In this document: positions 38,356 through 47,740 of the stretch, in pieces | Layout: every line of letters begins with the position of its first letter | How positions within the stretch are numbered: the stretch's first letter is position 1 | NCBI GenBank assembly: GCA_001604185.1 | Contig: LVAV01000109.1 | Location: forward strand, 1-64,000 | DNA: 64,000 bases | Origin: Clostridiales bacterium Firm_16 | GTDB lineage: Bacteria; Bacillota; Clostridia; Saccharofermentanales; Saccharofermentanaceae | Direction: 5' to 3' | Translations under genes and position numbers: made by a program | The notes under the pieces: generated by a model | Seen by the model: the letters and a program-made list of their open reading frames with translations, nothing else | What the model was told of the DNA's origin: nothing | The model's database searches: none

Positions 38356-40707
38356 ATGCGTAGTATATTGAAACTCCTTCGTGGAAATCTGAAGCAGGGG
38401 AGAGGAAGCTTCAAGGGCATCATCCTTCTGATGGCCATTCTGACATTCTCCTTCTCCGGTACGATCAGCAATAACGACCAGCTGGGAAAAGCCCAGAAAC
38501 AGCGCTGGGAGAATGCGGATATGGGCGATTTCATCGTGTACATCAATCACGATTCCTTTGCCGACGAGATGAAGGAAAGCATCCGCAATGCTCCTTCTGC
38601 AGCCGGGTCCCGCGTGAAAGAGACGATCCTGATGGCAGATTCGGTCCGCTCGGACGGGGAAGCATCTGAGACGAAAATCGAACTGATCCCTTTCGACCCG
38701 GTATATAATGTCTTCGATGAGAACGGGAAGGACTTCGTTTCCAATCCGTCAATTCAGGATGGAGAGATCCTTCTGACGTATAAACTGCACCTTTTCAGTG
38801 AGTTTCAGATCGGATCCAAAGTGACGCTGCACACGCACGATGGCTGGGACGAAGACTTCGTGGTGAAAGGATACTTCGAAGACCACATTCTGGGTGGCGC
38901 GACAGCGCTGGACAACCGCTGCATGATTTCAGAGAATGACTTTGCGCGCCTGAAAGAAGAGAAACTGGATCATGTGGATTCCAACGTAAAACTCATGTTC
39001 CTGACGGATGTGGTCGAGATCTATGCCAAGGAAGGCGCGACCGCAGATGACCTTCGCAAAGAACTGTCTTCCACCTCCGGACTGATCCGGGCAGCCAATG
39101 CGGCCGTCGCCGGGGAGTATCTGAAGGAAGCCGGAGCCATGTATTCTTCCATCGGTTCCAAGTTCGTCTATGTTTTTGTCGCGATGCTCATTCTGGTGAT
39201 CCTGATCACGATGAATAACAGTATCCATTCTTCCATAGAGATGGAATATACCGAACTGGGCATACTGAAATCCCAGGGATTTACAAGCTGGAATATCCGG
39301 ATGGTGTATGTGATCCAATATACATTGGCCCTCCTGATCGGCGCGGTATTAGGATTGTTGATCTCGATCCCGGCATTGCATTTCCTGATCGGTGCCTGGA
39401 CCAATATCAGCGGCATTGTCTCCGAAACGGGTGTCTCTTTCGGGAAATGCGGGCTTGTATGCCTTGGCGTGATCGTGATCTGTTTCTTCTTCGTGCTTTT
39501 TGCCACGAGAAAAGTATCGGCGATCGCTCCGGTTGTGGCGATCAATGGCGGCCACGAAGATGTGTATTTCGAAAACCGCCTGAAAACCAGGATCCGCCCC
39601 AAGCCGCTGACATTATCGATCGCCTGGCGTCAGATCATCTCCTCCTTGCGAAGTTATGTCGGTACTTCACTGATCGTCATGCTTATGGTGTTCTTCCTGA
39701 TTTTTTCCAGTGTCCTGACACAAGGCATGAAGCCGAAGGCGCTTTTTCCGGAGCTGGAAGGCGAAATCGCGGTTACCAATTACGGCGGACTTTCACTGGA
39801 TAAACTGGAGGATTTTGAGCAAGAGATCCGTGCTATAGATGCGGATGCGCAGGTTAAGAGCCAGACGGATTTCCGGATGGAGATAGACGGAGAACTGATC
39901 AACATAATGACATTCCATTCTCAGGAACCGGTCTACAGACCTCTGAAAGGACGGGCCGCACAATATGAGAATGAAATCATGGTTGCATCCGGTCTTTCCC
40001 GGGCTCTCAACAGAAAAATCGGAGATTCGATTACGATCGCAAGCGCGACGCGTACAGAAGAATATGTCATTACCGGATATTTTGATGCGGTTTCCAATTT
40101 TGGCAAAATGGCGGTCGTGACCGAGGCGGGCATGATGCGGCTGGGACATCACGAAGTGGATGTCGCGTATATCTCTCTTGGAGATATAGGGAATAAAGAT
40201 GAAGTGATCTCTCACCTGAATTCCGCCTATGGTGACTCGCTCCGCGCGAAGGAATACGAAGAGAACAGGACGATGGCGATCGTGAAGAATGTCATCATCG
40301 TGGTCATGAATGCATTCAGCTATGCGATCTATGCGATATTGTTTATCTTCTCCGCCGTGATCGTGGGGATGGTCTGTAAGAGAAGCTTCATCAAAGAGAG
40401 AAAAGATATCGGAGTATGCAAAGCGATGGGATTCACAGCCGGTGAGCTCCGGAGACAGTTTGCCATGCGTTTTTCCATCGTTGCCCTGATCGGATCGGCA
40501 GCGGGAGGTGTACTGGCTCTGTTCCTGAGCGAACCCCTGCTGAAGGTGATCTTCTCGGTAGTCGGAATCACGGATTTTACCAAGAAATACAGTGTGTTTA
40601 CCGTCTTGATCCCGGTGATCGCGATCTGCGCAAGCTTCTATATCTGTGCTTACTTCTCGTCACGTAAGGTCAAGAGCGTTGAAGTAAGAGAATTGATCAC
40701 AGAATGA
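38356..40707 (+). CDS. FtsX-like ABC transporter permease
   Basis: 783 aa; repeated FtsX-type TM segments (ELGILKSQGFTSWNIRMVYVIQY, KDIGVCKAMGFTAGELRRQFAMRF). Confidence 0.9.
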   Translation: MRSILKLLRGNLKQGRGSFKGIILLMAILTFSFSGTISNNDQLGKAQKQRWENADMGDFIVYINHDSFADEMKESIRNAPSAAGSRVKETILMADSVRSDGEASETKIELIPFDPVYNVFDENGKDFVSNPSIQDGEILLTYKLHLFSEFQIGSKVTLHTHDGWDEDFVVKGYFEDHILGGATALDNRCMISENDFARLKEEKLDHVDSNVKLMFLTDVVEIYAKEGATADDLRKELSSTSGLIRAANAAVAGEYLKEAGAMYSSIGSKFVYVFVAMLILVILITMNNSIHSSIEMEYTELGILKSQGFTSWNIRMVYVIQYTLALLIGAVLGLLISIPALHFLIGAWTNISGIVSETGVSFGKCGLVCLGVIVICFFFVLFATRKVSAIAPVVAINGGHEDVYFENRLKTRIRPKPLTLSIAWRQIISSLRSYVGTSLIVMLMVFFLIFSSVLTQGMKPKALFPELEGEIAVTNYGGLSLDKLEDFEQEIRAIDADAQVKSQTDFRMEIDGELINIMTFHSQEPVYRPLKGRAAQYENEIMVASGLSRALNRKIGDSITIASATRTEEYVITGYFDAVSNFGKMAVVTEAGMMRLGHHEVDVAYISLGDIGNKDEVISHLNSAYGDSLRAKEYEENRTMAIVKNVIIVVMNAFSYAIYAILFIFSAVIVGMVCKRSFIKERKDIGVCKAMGFTAGELRRQFAMRFSIVALIGSAAGGVLALFLSEPLLKVIFSVVGITDFTKKYSVFTVLIPVIAICASFYICAYFSSRKVKSVEVRELITE

Positions 40708-40753
40708 GCAGCCGGACATACGAGTTCCGGTACGGACGGAAAAGTGACCTGCT

Positions 40754-41284
40754 TCAATTAGACTTGCCGGTCTTGTATTCACCACGTTTCTCCGCCATTT
40801 CCATACGGATCGCTCGAAAGATTTTATACTGGCGATGGAGTTCCGACTCCTCGTCAGTATAATATTTTTCCGATTCGAGGATCCGATCGATTGCCTGCGC
40901 CGGATCCATCGTGTGGTAAGGGAGAAACAGGCTGCGCAGATCTCCAGGCTTGATCATCTTGTATACCTGAAGGGATGATAGGCTATAGGTGTAGGAGAAG
41001 TACCGGTAGATATATCCGATCCAGAAAATCTCGTTCGGAGTATACTTGATAGAACCATAACTAGACCGACCGTACTCTTCGTCGATTCGCGCCAGTATGT
41101 CCCTGGCATGAAGATTAGTCTGCAATGCCCGCAGGTTATCCAGCTCCTTGGCGACCGAGCTGTGCATGAATCTTCGGATAAAGATCTCTGAGCTCGTGTC
41201 TTGTGCGGTAAGCGACAGCTCAAAGGCTTCGCCCTGCAAGTCGCACAAGAGCAATCCATCTCTGTCTATTTTCCTTGCCTTCAT
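40754..41284 (-). CDS. Putative partner (antitoxin-like) of the DUF3990-type gene
   Basis: 176 aa; directly downstream on the same strand. Confidence 0.55.
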   Translation of the reverse strand: MKARKIDRDGLLLCDLQGEAFELSLTAQDTSSEIFIRRFMHSSVAKELDNLRALQTNLHARDILARIDEEYGRSSYGSIKYTPNEIFWIGYIYRYFSYTYSLSSLQVYKMIKPGDLRSLFLPYHTMDPAQAIDRILESEKYYTDEESELHRQYKIFRAIRMEMAEKRGEYKTGKSN

Positions 41285-41306
41285 AGTTTATCCTTTCACT
41301 ATACTG

Positions 41307-41876
41307 TTACTTCAGTATCTCGTCTATGTAGTGGCCTTTGCCACGGTATTGTATCTTAGCCAGCTTGACCTTATCGTCACCAAGTCTGGCATCATCTGCC
41401 CGTAGATGGAGATAATGGTTCCGTTCGCTGGCTGAGATATAAGTTTTCTCGAGAAGAGTAAGATTTCTCACAGCCTTTTCCCTGATGAAAATATACTGGC
41501 TGCCAAGATTGGTTGCAGCGAGACAGTGTTTGCACTGCTCATCGGTGATTTCCCCGGATATAAATGAATCAATGATCCGGAACATTCTGTTGTCCGCGAT
41601 GGGGGCAACTATGTAATCGCAAGCCCTTGATTGAGAAATAAGCTTTCGAATCAATGGGTGTTCACTGTATGCACCCAGCGTTCCTCGATAATAGGCGATC
41701 GTCAGCATCCAATCCTGATCCACTTTGTATTCTTTACAGGTGAGCCGACTTGGATCGAAGTCTATGAAATACAAAGAAGAACGTTCGAATCCGGAAACAA
41801 AAGAAATGGCCTGATCGTAGCTCTCTCCGGTGTAGAATCCCTGGCCGAAATCGTTATTTGTCCTGCTTCTTGTCAC
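41307..41876 (-). CDS. DUF3990-type protein (ADP-ribosyltransferase-like toxin family), apparently truncated at the N-terminus
   Basis: TRSRTNNDFGQGFYTGESYDQAISFV...; GTG start; upstream in-frame stop; no LYHGS-type N-terminal motif. Confidence 0.65.
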   Translation of the reverse strand: MTRSRTNNDFGQGFYTGESYDQAISFVSGFERSSLYFIDFDPSRLTCKEYKVDQDWMLTIAYYRGTLGAYSEHPLIRKLISQSRACDYIVAPIADNRMFRIIDSFISGEITDEQCKHCLAATNLGSQYIFIREKAVRNLTLLEKTYISASERNHYLHLRADDARLGDDKVKLAKIQYRGKGHYIDEILK

Positions 41877-41943
41877 CTCTGTAACTTGTTTATATCACAT
41901 TACTTAAACAAGTTCAACAGATTGACGATCACATTGCGCTTTT

Positions 41944-42822
41944 CTATTTCAGAGTGCCCTTCACGTAGTCGATAAAAGCTTCCTCAATCGTGGGGAGCGG
42001 ATGCCCTTTCCGCCAGACAAAAAGATACTCGACGTGCTTCTCCTTGCCGGCAAGGTCTTTGGAGACGATGGATGGGTTCGGTATATATGCGGTCTTTGGA
42101 AAAATACTGATACCGACGCCTCTGCCGGCGAGTGCGGCGGCATCCAGATAACTGTCCATCTCGCATACGATCCTGGGCTCGGCTTTCTCGGCCCGAAACC
42201 ACTTGTAGATGGTATCGATCATGGCGCGGCTGCTGGGCACGATCAGCGGCTCGTTGATAAGATCAGAAATACTCACCGTCGTTTTTGCCGCGCCCGCAAG
42301 GGGATGCTTCTTTCTCATGATGGCGCAGATCTGCTCCTTGCCGACGGAGAAACTGTTCAGCAGCGACTGGTTGCAGGGGGCCGTGATGACGGCCAGACTG
42401 ATGATGCCGCTTCGCATTTTCTCTACCAGGTCGTCGCTGTTGCCGTCGAAGATTCGGAATCGCACCAGCGGGTGCGCCTCAATGAAGGACGCAAGCCACT
42501 CCGCGGCGATATCCGGCGCCATACCTTCCACCAGCCCCAGCGAGATCGTGCCCGACATGCCCTGGCTCATGGACAGGATCTCCGACTCGGCCTTATCCGT
42601 CAGACCCAGGATCTCCTTGGCACGGCGGTACAGAAGCCGTCCGGATTCCGTCAGCTCCAGCTGACGCTTTCCTCGCACGAAAAGAACTGTATTCAGTTCG
42701 TATTCTAAGTTTTTCATTTGATTGGAGAGCGGCGGCTGGCTCATGTTCAACCGCTGCGCCGCGCGGGAAATGTTGAGTTCCTCAGCCACGGCCACGAAAT
42801 ACTGAAGAGAACGAAGATTCAT
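41944..42822 (-). CDS. LysR-family transcriptional regulator
   Basis: MNLRSLQYFVAVAEELNISRAAQRLNMSQPPLSNQMKNLEYEL. Confidence 0.95.
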   Translation of the reverse strand: MNLRSLQYFVAVAEELNISRAAQRLNMSQPPLSNQMKNLEYELNTVLFVRGKRQLELTESGRLLYRRAKEILGLTDKAESEILSMSQGMSGTISLGLVEGMAPDIAAEWLASFIEAHPLVRFRIFDGNSDDLVEKMRSGIISLAVITAPCNQSLLNSFSVGKEQICAIMRKKHPLAGAAKTTVSISDLINEPLIVPSSRAMIDTIYKWFRAEKAEPRIVCEMDSYLDAAALAGRGVGISIFPKTAYIPNPSIVSKDLAGKEKHVEYLFVWRKGHPLPTIEEAFIDYVKGTLK

Positions 42823-42839
42823 GAAAGACTCCTTTCACC

Positions 42840-42886
42840 GGGGCGCGGCGCCCGGCACGACGTCGATGCCCTCGGGGCGCGGCGCC
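42840..42886. repeat. Direct repeat of 13-mer GGGGCGCGGCGCC in a GC-rich intergenic patch
   Basis: 42840-42852 and 42874-42886 identical. Confidence 0.8.
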
Positions 42887-43159
42887 GCTACAGAGCGTCT
42901 GCGCAGTCGGCCGGCGTTTGGACCCCCGGCCCGCCACCTGCGCGCCCGCGGCGCCCTTACTTCCCCCGTCGCCCTGCCGGACCCGCGGGAAGTTTTACTA
43001 TATCTTTTTCGTATAATAACACTCATATTATATGTATTTTATTATTCCACGGCAAGCGCTTATAATAGAAGATGTTGAAGCGGGAAGCACCGATAAGGAC
43101 TCCGCCGCCAACCGGAACAAAAAACAGAAAGCATAAAATACATCTGGAGGGATCACACC

Positions 43160-44437
43160 ATGTCGAACTGTGCAGTGGTAGGAATCAACTGGGGCGACGA
43201 AGGTAAGGGCCGTATGGTCGACCTTCTGACAGAGAATTACGATATCGTCGTAAGATATCAGGGTGGCGGTAATGCCGGCCATACTGTTATCAACGATAAG
43301 GGCAAATTCGCATTGCACCTTCTGCCGTCGGGCATCCTCCGTGATGGCGTAGTCAATATCCTCGGTAACGGAGTTGCGGTAGACCCGCAGAATCTCCTCA
43401 ACGAGATGAACCAGGTTATGGAGAAGGGAGTGGAGATCTCCCCCGCCAACCTCAAGATCAGCGACAGAGCATCGTTGCTTTTGCCGTGGCACAGAGACCT
43501 CGATGAGCTCGAAGAGCAGCGTCTTGCCGACAAGAAGTTCGGTTCTACCAAGCAGGGTATCGCGCCGTTCTACTCCGATAAGTACCAGAAGAAGACCATC
43601 CTGGCCGGCGAGCTGAACTATCCGGAAGAGCTCCGCGCTCACCTCAAGGACCTGATGGAGTGGAAGAACCTGACCCTGACCAAGGTTTACGGTGCCGCTC
43701 CGTACACAGAAGAGATGCTGGAACAGTGGATCCAGGACTACGGCGAGAAGATCCGTCCTTATGTCTGCAACACCGGATCCTACCTCAAGAAAGCAAATAA
43801 AGAAGGCAAGAAGATCATGTTCGAGGCTCAGCTGGGCTCCCTGCGTGACCTGGATTACGGTATCCACCCGTACACCACTTCTTCCAATACTTCCGCCGGC
43901 TATGCACCGATCGGATCCGGTTTCCCGGGTGCCAAGATCGATGACGTCATCGGCGTGGTAAAAGCATACTCCACCTGCGTAGGTGAAGGACCTTTCGTTT
44001 CCGAGATGTTCGGACCGGAAGCAGATAAGCTCCGTGAAGCCGGTGCCGAGTACGGCGCCAAGACCGGCAGACCGAGACGTGTCGGTGCCATGGACATCGT
44101 TGCTACAAGATACGGTGTTGAAGTACAGGCCGCAACCGAGATCGCCATCACGAAGCTGGACGTACTGAGCTACCTCGACAAGATCCCGGTATGCGTCAAG
44201 TACGAAGTCAACGGCGAGCTGACAGACGAATTCCCGTTCCCAGTCGCACTGAAAGACGCAAAACCGGTGATCGAGTATTTTGACGGCTGGCAGTGCGACA
44301 TCTCTTCCATCAAGAAGTGGGAAGAACTTCCGGAGAACGCCAGAAAATACGTTGAATTCATTGAGAAGGAGATCGGCTGCAAAGTCACTTACGTTTCGGT
44401 AGGTGCGGAGCGAGACAGTATCATCCTGAGAAAATAA
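43160..44437 (+). CDS. purA: Adenylosuccinate synthetase
   Basis: VVGINWGDEGKGRMVDLLTENYDIVVRYQGGGNAGHTV. Confidence 0.97.
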   Translation: MSNCAVVGINWGDEGKGRMVDLLTENYDIVVRYQGGGNAGHTVINDKGKFALHLLPSGILRDGVVNILGNGVAVDPQNLLNEMNQVMEKGVEISPANLKISDRASLLLPWHRDLDELEEQRLADKKFGSTKQGIAPFYSDKYQKKTILAGELNYPEELRAHLKDLMEWKNLTLTKVYGAAPYTEEMLEQWIQDYGEKIRPYVCNTGSYLKKANKEGKKIMFEAQLGSLRDLDYGIHPYTTSSNTSAGYAPIGSGFPGAKIDDVIGVVKAYSTCVGEGPFVSEMFGPEADKLREAGAEYGAKTGRPRRVGAMDIVATRYGVEVQAATEIAITKLDVLSYLDKIPVCVKYEVNGELTDEFPFPVALKDAKPVIEYFDGWQCDISSIKKWEELPENARKYVEFIEKEIGCKVTYVSVGAERDSIILRK

Positions 44438-44449
44438 GGAGAAACGCTT

Positions 44450-46324
44450 ATGTGTGGAATCGTTGGTTACGTAGGACCGGAACAGGCTGCCCCGATCTTG
44501 ATCGAGGGCCTGACGAAGCTGGAATACAGAGGCTATGACTCGGCAGGTATTGCCGTCCGCGATGGGGAGAAGAACGCAGAAGTCATCAAGACTTTGGGCA
44601 AGATCAAGAACCTCATCGAGAGGACAGACGCGGGTCGCGCGGTCCACGGCACCTGCGGTATCGGCCACACCCGCTGGGCTACCCACGGTGCGCCGAGCCA
44701 GCTCAACGCCCATCCACACGTATCCGGTAACGATATCCTTGCCGGTTCCGGCGTAGTCGAGTCCGAAGTCGTCGGTGTCCATAACGGCATCATCGAGAAC
44801 TTCCAGGAGCTCAAGGCCAAGCTGGAGCGCCACGATTACCATTTCTATTCCCAGACCGACACGGAAGTGCTGATCAAGCTGGTGGATTACTACTACAAGA
44901 AGTACAAGAACGGACCCATCGACGCCATCGCCAAGACCATCGTCCGTGTACGCGGTTCCTACGCTCTGGCCGTGATGTTCAAGGACCTCCCGGGCAAGAT
45001 CTTCGTCGCCCGTAAGGATTCCCCGATGATCATCGGCGTCAACGAGAACGAGGCTTTCCTCGCTTCCGACGTACCGGCGATCCTGAAGTATACCAGAAAC
45101 GTATACTACGTCGGCAACCTCGAGATGGCAGAACTTTCCGCCGGTCAGGCCACCTTCTACAACCTTGACGGTGATACCGTGGCAAAAGAACTGACCAAGA
45201 TCGATTGGGACGCCGAGGCGGCCCAGAAGGGTGGCTTCGAGCACTTCATGATGAAGGAGATCCACGAGCAGCCGAAGGCCGTGGACGACACACTGCATAA
45301 GTACATCAAGATCGAGGACGACAAGAAGTCCATCGACCTCTCCGAGCTGGGTGATTTTGTCGATAAGATCGCCGATTTCTCCCGCATCTATATCGTAGCC
45401 TGCGGCTCCGCATGGCACGTAGGCATGGAAGCAAAGTACGTTTTCGAGGATTTCTGTGATATCCCCATCAGCGTCGAACTGGCCTCCGAGTTCCGTTACA
45501 GTAAGGCGAAGCTGGACCCGAAAGCACTGGTGATCATTATCTCCCAGTCCGGTGAGACGGCGGATTCCCTGGCGGCCCTTCGTATGGCTAAAGATAAGGG
45601 TCTGAGTACGCTGGCTATCGTGAATGTGGTGGGCAGCTCCATTGCAAGAGAAGCCGATCATGTCATGTACACCGTAGCCGGTCCGGAGATCTCCGTTGCC
45701 ACCACCAAGGCCTACAGCTGTCAGCTGGTCTGCACCTTCATGCTGGCTCTGGAATTTGCCCGCATTACCGCGGATCTTCAGAACTACGAGAAACTGATCG
45801 ATGAGCTCCTGTCCCTCCCGGACAAGATGAGCAAAACTTTGGAGGATAAGGAGAGGATCCAGTGGTTCGCGGCAAAATATGCCAATGCCCATGATATCTT
45901 CTTTATCGGTCGTGGCATCGATTACTCCATCTGTCTGGAAGGCTCCCTGAAAATGAAGGAGATCAGCTATATCCATTCTGAGAGTTATGCTGCCGGCGAG
46001 CTCAAGCACGGCACCATCTCCCTGGTGGAAGAGGGTACCCTGGTCATCGGTGTGCTGACCCAGAGCGATCTTTATGAAAAAACGCTGAGCAACATGCTGG
46101 AGTGTAAGAGCCGTGGTGCGTACCTCATGGGTGTTACGTCCTATGGTAAGTACGATGTGGAAGATAACGTCAATTTCTCCGTGTACGTACCGAAGATCGA
46201 CGAACACTTCGCAGGCAGCCTGGCCATCATCCCGCTGCAGCTCCTGGGATACTACATCAGCGTCTCCAAGGGTCTCGATGTGGATAAGCCGAGAAACCTC
46301 GCCAAGAGCGTCACGGTAGAGTAA
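44450..46324 (+). CDS. glmS: Glutamine--fructose-6-phosphate aminotransferase (isomerizing)
   Basis: MCGIVGYVGPEQAAPILIEGLTKLEYRGYDSAGIAV; two SIS domains; C-terminal KPRNLAKSVTVE. Confidence 0.97.
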   Translation: MCGIVGYVGPEQAAPILIEGLTKLEYRGYDSAGIAVRDGEKNAEVIKTLGKIKNLIERTDAGRAVHGTCGIGHTRWATHGAPSQLNAHPHVSGNDILAGSGVVESEVVGVHNGIIENFQELKAKLERHDYHFYSQTDTEVLIKLVDYYYKKYKNGPIDAIAKTIVRVRGSYALAVMFKDLPGKIFVARKDSPMIIGVNENEAFLASDVPAILKYTRNVYYVGNLEMAELSAGQATFYNLDGDTVAKELTKIDWDAEAAQKGGFEHFMMKEIHEQPKAVDDTLHKYIKIEDDKKSIDLSELGDFVDKIADFSRIYIVACGSAWHVGMEAKYVFEDFCDIPISVELASEFRYSKAKLDPKALVIIISQSGETADSLAALRMAKDKGLSTLAIVNVVGSSIAREADHVMYTVAGPEISVATTKAYSCQLVCTFMLALEFARITADLQNYEKLIDELLSLPDKMSKTLEDKERIQWFAAKYANAHDIFFIGRGIDYSICLEGSLKMKEISYIHSESYAAGELKHGTISLVEEGTLVIGVLTQSDLYEKTLSNMLECKSRGAYLMGVTSYGKYDVEDNVNFSVYVPKIDEHFAGSLAIIPLQLLGYYISVSKGLDVDKPRNLAKSVTVE

Positions 46325-46524
46325 CGCCGCGCCCGCACTTTTCGGCCCCGGAAGGCCCCGTGCACAAGAGTTTTTCCCAAGGCGTGAAGAACCCAATTAA
46401 GTAACAAAATAACCTGAGACGTGCTGTGATACGTTGTCCGTCATACGGAAGAGTATTATAATAGTAACGTTGTGGATTAACGCGCCCTTTTGCGGGACGC
46501 GATTGAAAATAGGAGGTCATACAT

Positions 46525-47718
46525 ATGGCAGAACGTAGAGTTGGAACCGTTTCCAGAGGTATCAGATGTCCGATCATCAGACAGGGTGACGATCTTTCGC
46601 AGATCGTGACGGATTCTGTGATCGAGGCCGCAGAAGTGGAGGGTTTCGCTCTCCGGGACAGAGATGTCATTGCCATGACTGAGTCTATCGTGGCTCGTTC
46701 CCAGGGCAATTACTGCTCCGTTCAGGACATCGCGGACGACGTGAAGGCTAAGCTGGGCGGGGAGACCGTAGGTGTTATTTTCCCGATCCTGAGCCGTAAC
46801 CGTTTCGCCATCTGCCTGCGCGGTATCGCCAAGGGCTGCAAGAAGATCGTCCTGATGCTTTCCTATCCTTCCGACGAAGTTGGTAACTGCCTGGTAAGCC
46901 TCGACAAGATCGACGAAGCCGGCGTAAATCCGTACAGCGACGTACTCACACTGGAGAAGTACAGAGAGCTTTTCGGCGAGAATAAACATGAATTTACAGG
47001 CGTGGACTATGTGGCTTACTACGGCGACTTGATCCGCGAGATGGGCTGCGAGGTAGAGATCATTTTTGCCAACCAGGCCAAGGCGATCCTGGATTACACC
47101 AAGAACGTCATCAACTGCGATATCCACACACGCGTTAGAACCAAGAGAATCCTGCTGGCCGCCGGCGCAGAGCGTGTTTTCGGTCTCGATGAGATCATGA
47201 ACGCACCGGTCAATGGCAGCGGATGTAACGAGAAATACGGTCTTCTGGGCTCCAACAAGGCTACAGAAGATCAGGTCAAGCTCTTCCCGAGAGAGTGCAA
47301 AGACCTGGTACTGAAGGTACAGCAGAATATCCTGGAGAGAACCGGCAAGCACGTAGAAGTTATGGTCTACGGCGACGGCGCTTTCAAGGATCCGCAGGGT
47401 AAGATCTGGGAACTGGCCGATCCGGTCGTTTCTCCGGCTTTCACCGACGGTCTGATCGGTACCCCGAACGAACTGAAACTGAAGTATCTTGCAGATAACG
47501 AATTTGCAGGCCTTTCCGGTGAAGAACTGAAGAAGGCCATCTCCGACAGCATCAAGGCGAAAGACGCGAACCTTGTGGGCAAAATGGCCAGCGAGGGTAC
47601 GACGCCGCGTCAGCTTACGGATCTGATCGGTTCTCTTTGCGACCTGACATCCGGCTCGGGCGACAAGGGCACCCCGGTCGTATTAGTGCAGGGCTATTTT
47701 GACAACTACACCAACTGA
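46525..47718 (+). CDS. Coenzyme F420-0:L-glutamate ligase (CofE-like) family protein
   Basis: RDRDVIAMTESIVARSQGN; LSRNRFAICLRGIA; VMVYGDGAFKDPQGKIWELADPVVSP. Confidence 0.8.
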   Translation: MAERRVGTVSRGIRCPIIRQGDDLSQIVTDSVIEAAEVEGFALRDRDVIAMTESIVARSQGNYCSVQDIADDVKAKLGGETVGVIFPILSRNRFAICLRGIAKGCKKIVLMLSYPSDEVGNCLVSLDKIDEAGVNPYSDVLTLEKYRELFGENKHEFTGVDYVAYYGDLIREMGCEVEIIFANQAKAILDYTKNVINCDIHTRVRTKRILLAAGAERVFGLDEIMNAPVNGSGCNEKYGLLGSNKATEDQVKLFPRECKDLVLKVQQNILERTGKHVEVMVYGDGAFKDPQGKIWELADPVVSPAFTDGLIGTPNELKLKYLADNEFAGLSGEELKKAISDSIKAKDANLVGKMASEGTTPRQLTDLIGSLCDLTSGSGDKGTPVVLVQGYFDNYTN

Positions 47719-47740
47719 TACGTAACCGAACGGAGCAGCA

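Noticed and set aside
44430-44450. glmS ribozyme upstream of glmS
   Set aside because: Only 12 nt separate purA stop and glmS start, so there is no room for the ribozyme
43028-46396. 1122-aa ORF on the minus strand across purA and glmS
   Set aside because: Fully antisense to two unmistakable housekeeping genes; product has no recognisable family; long antisense ORFs arise from codon bias
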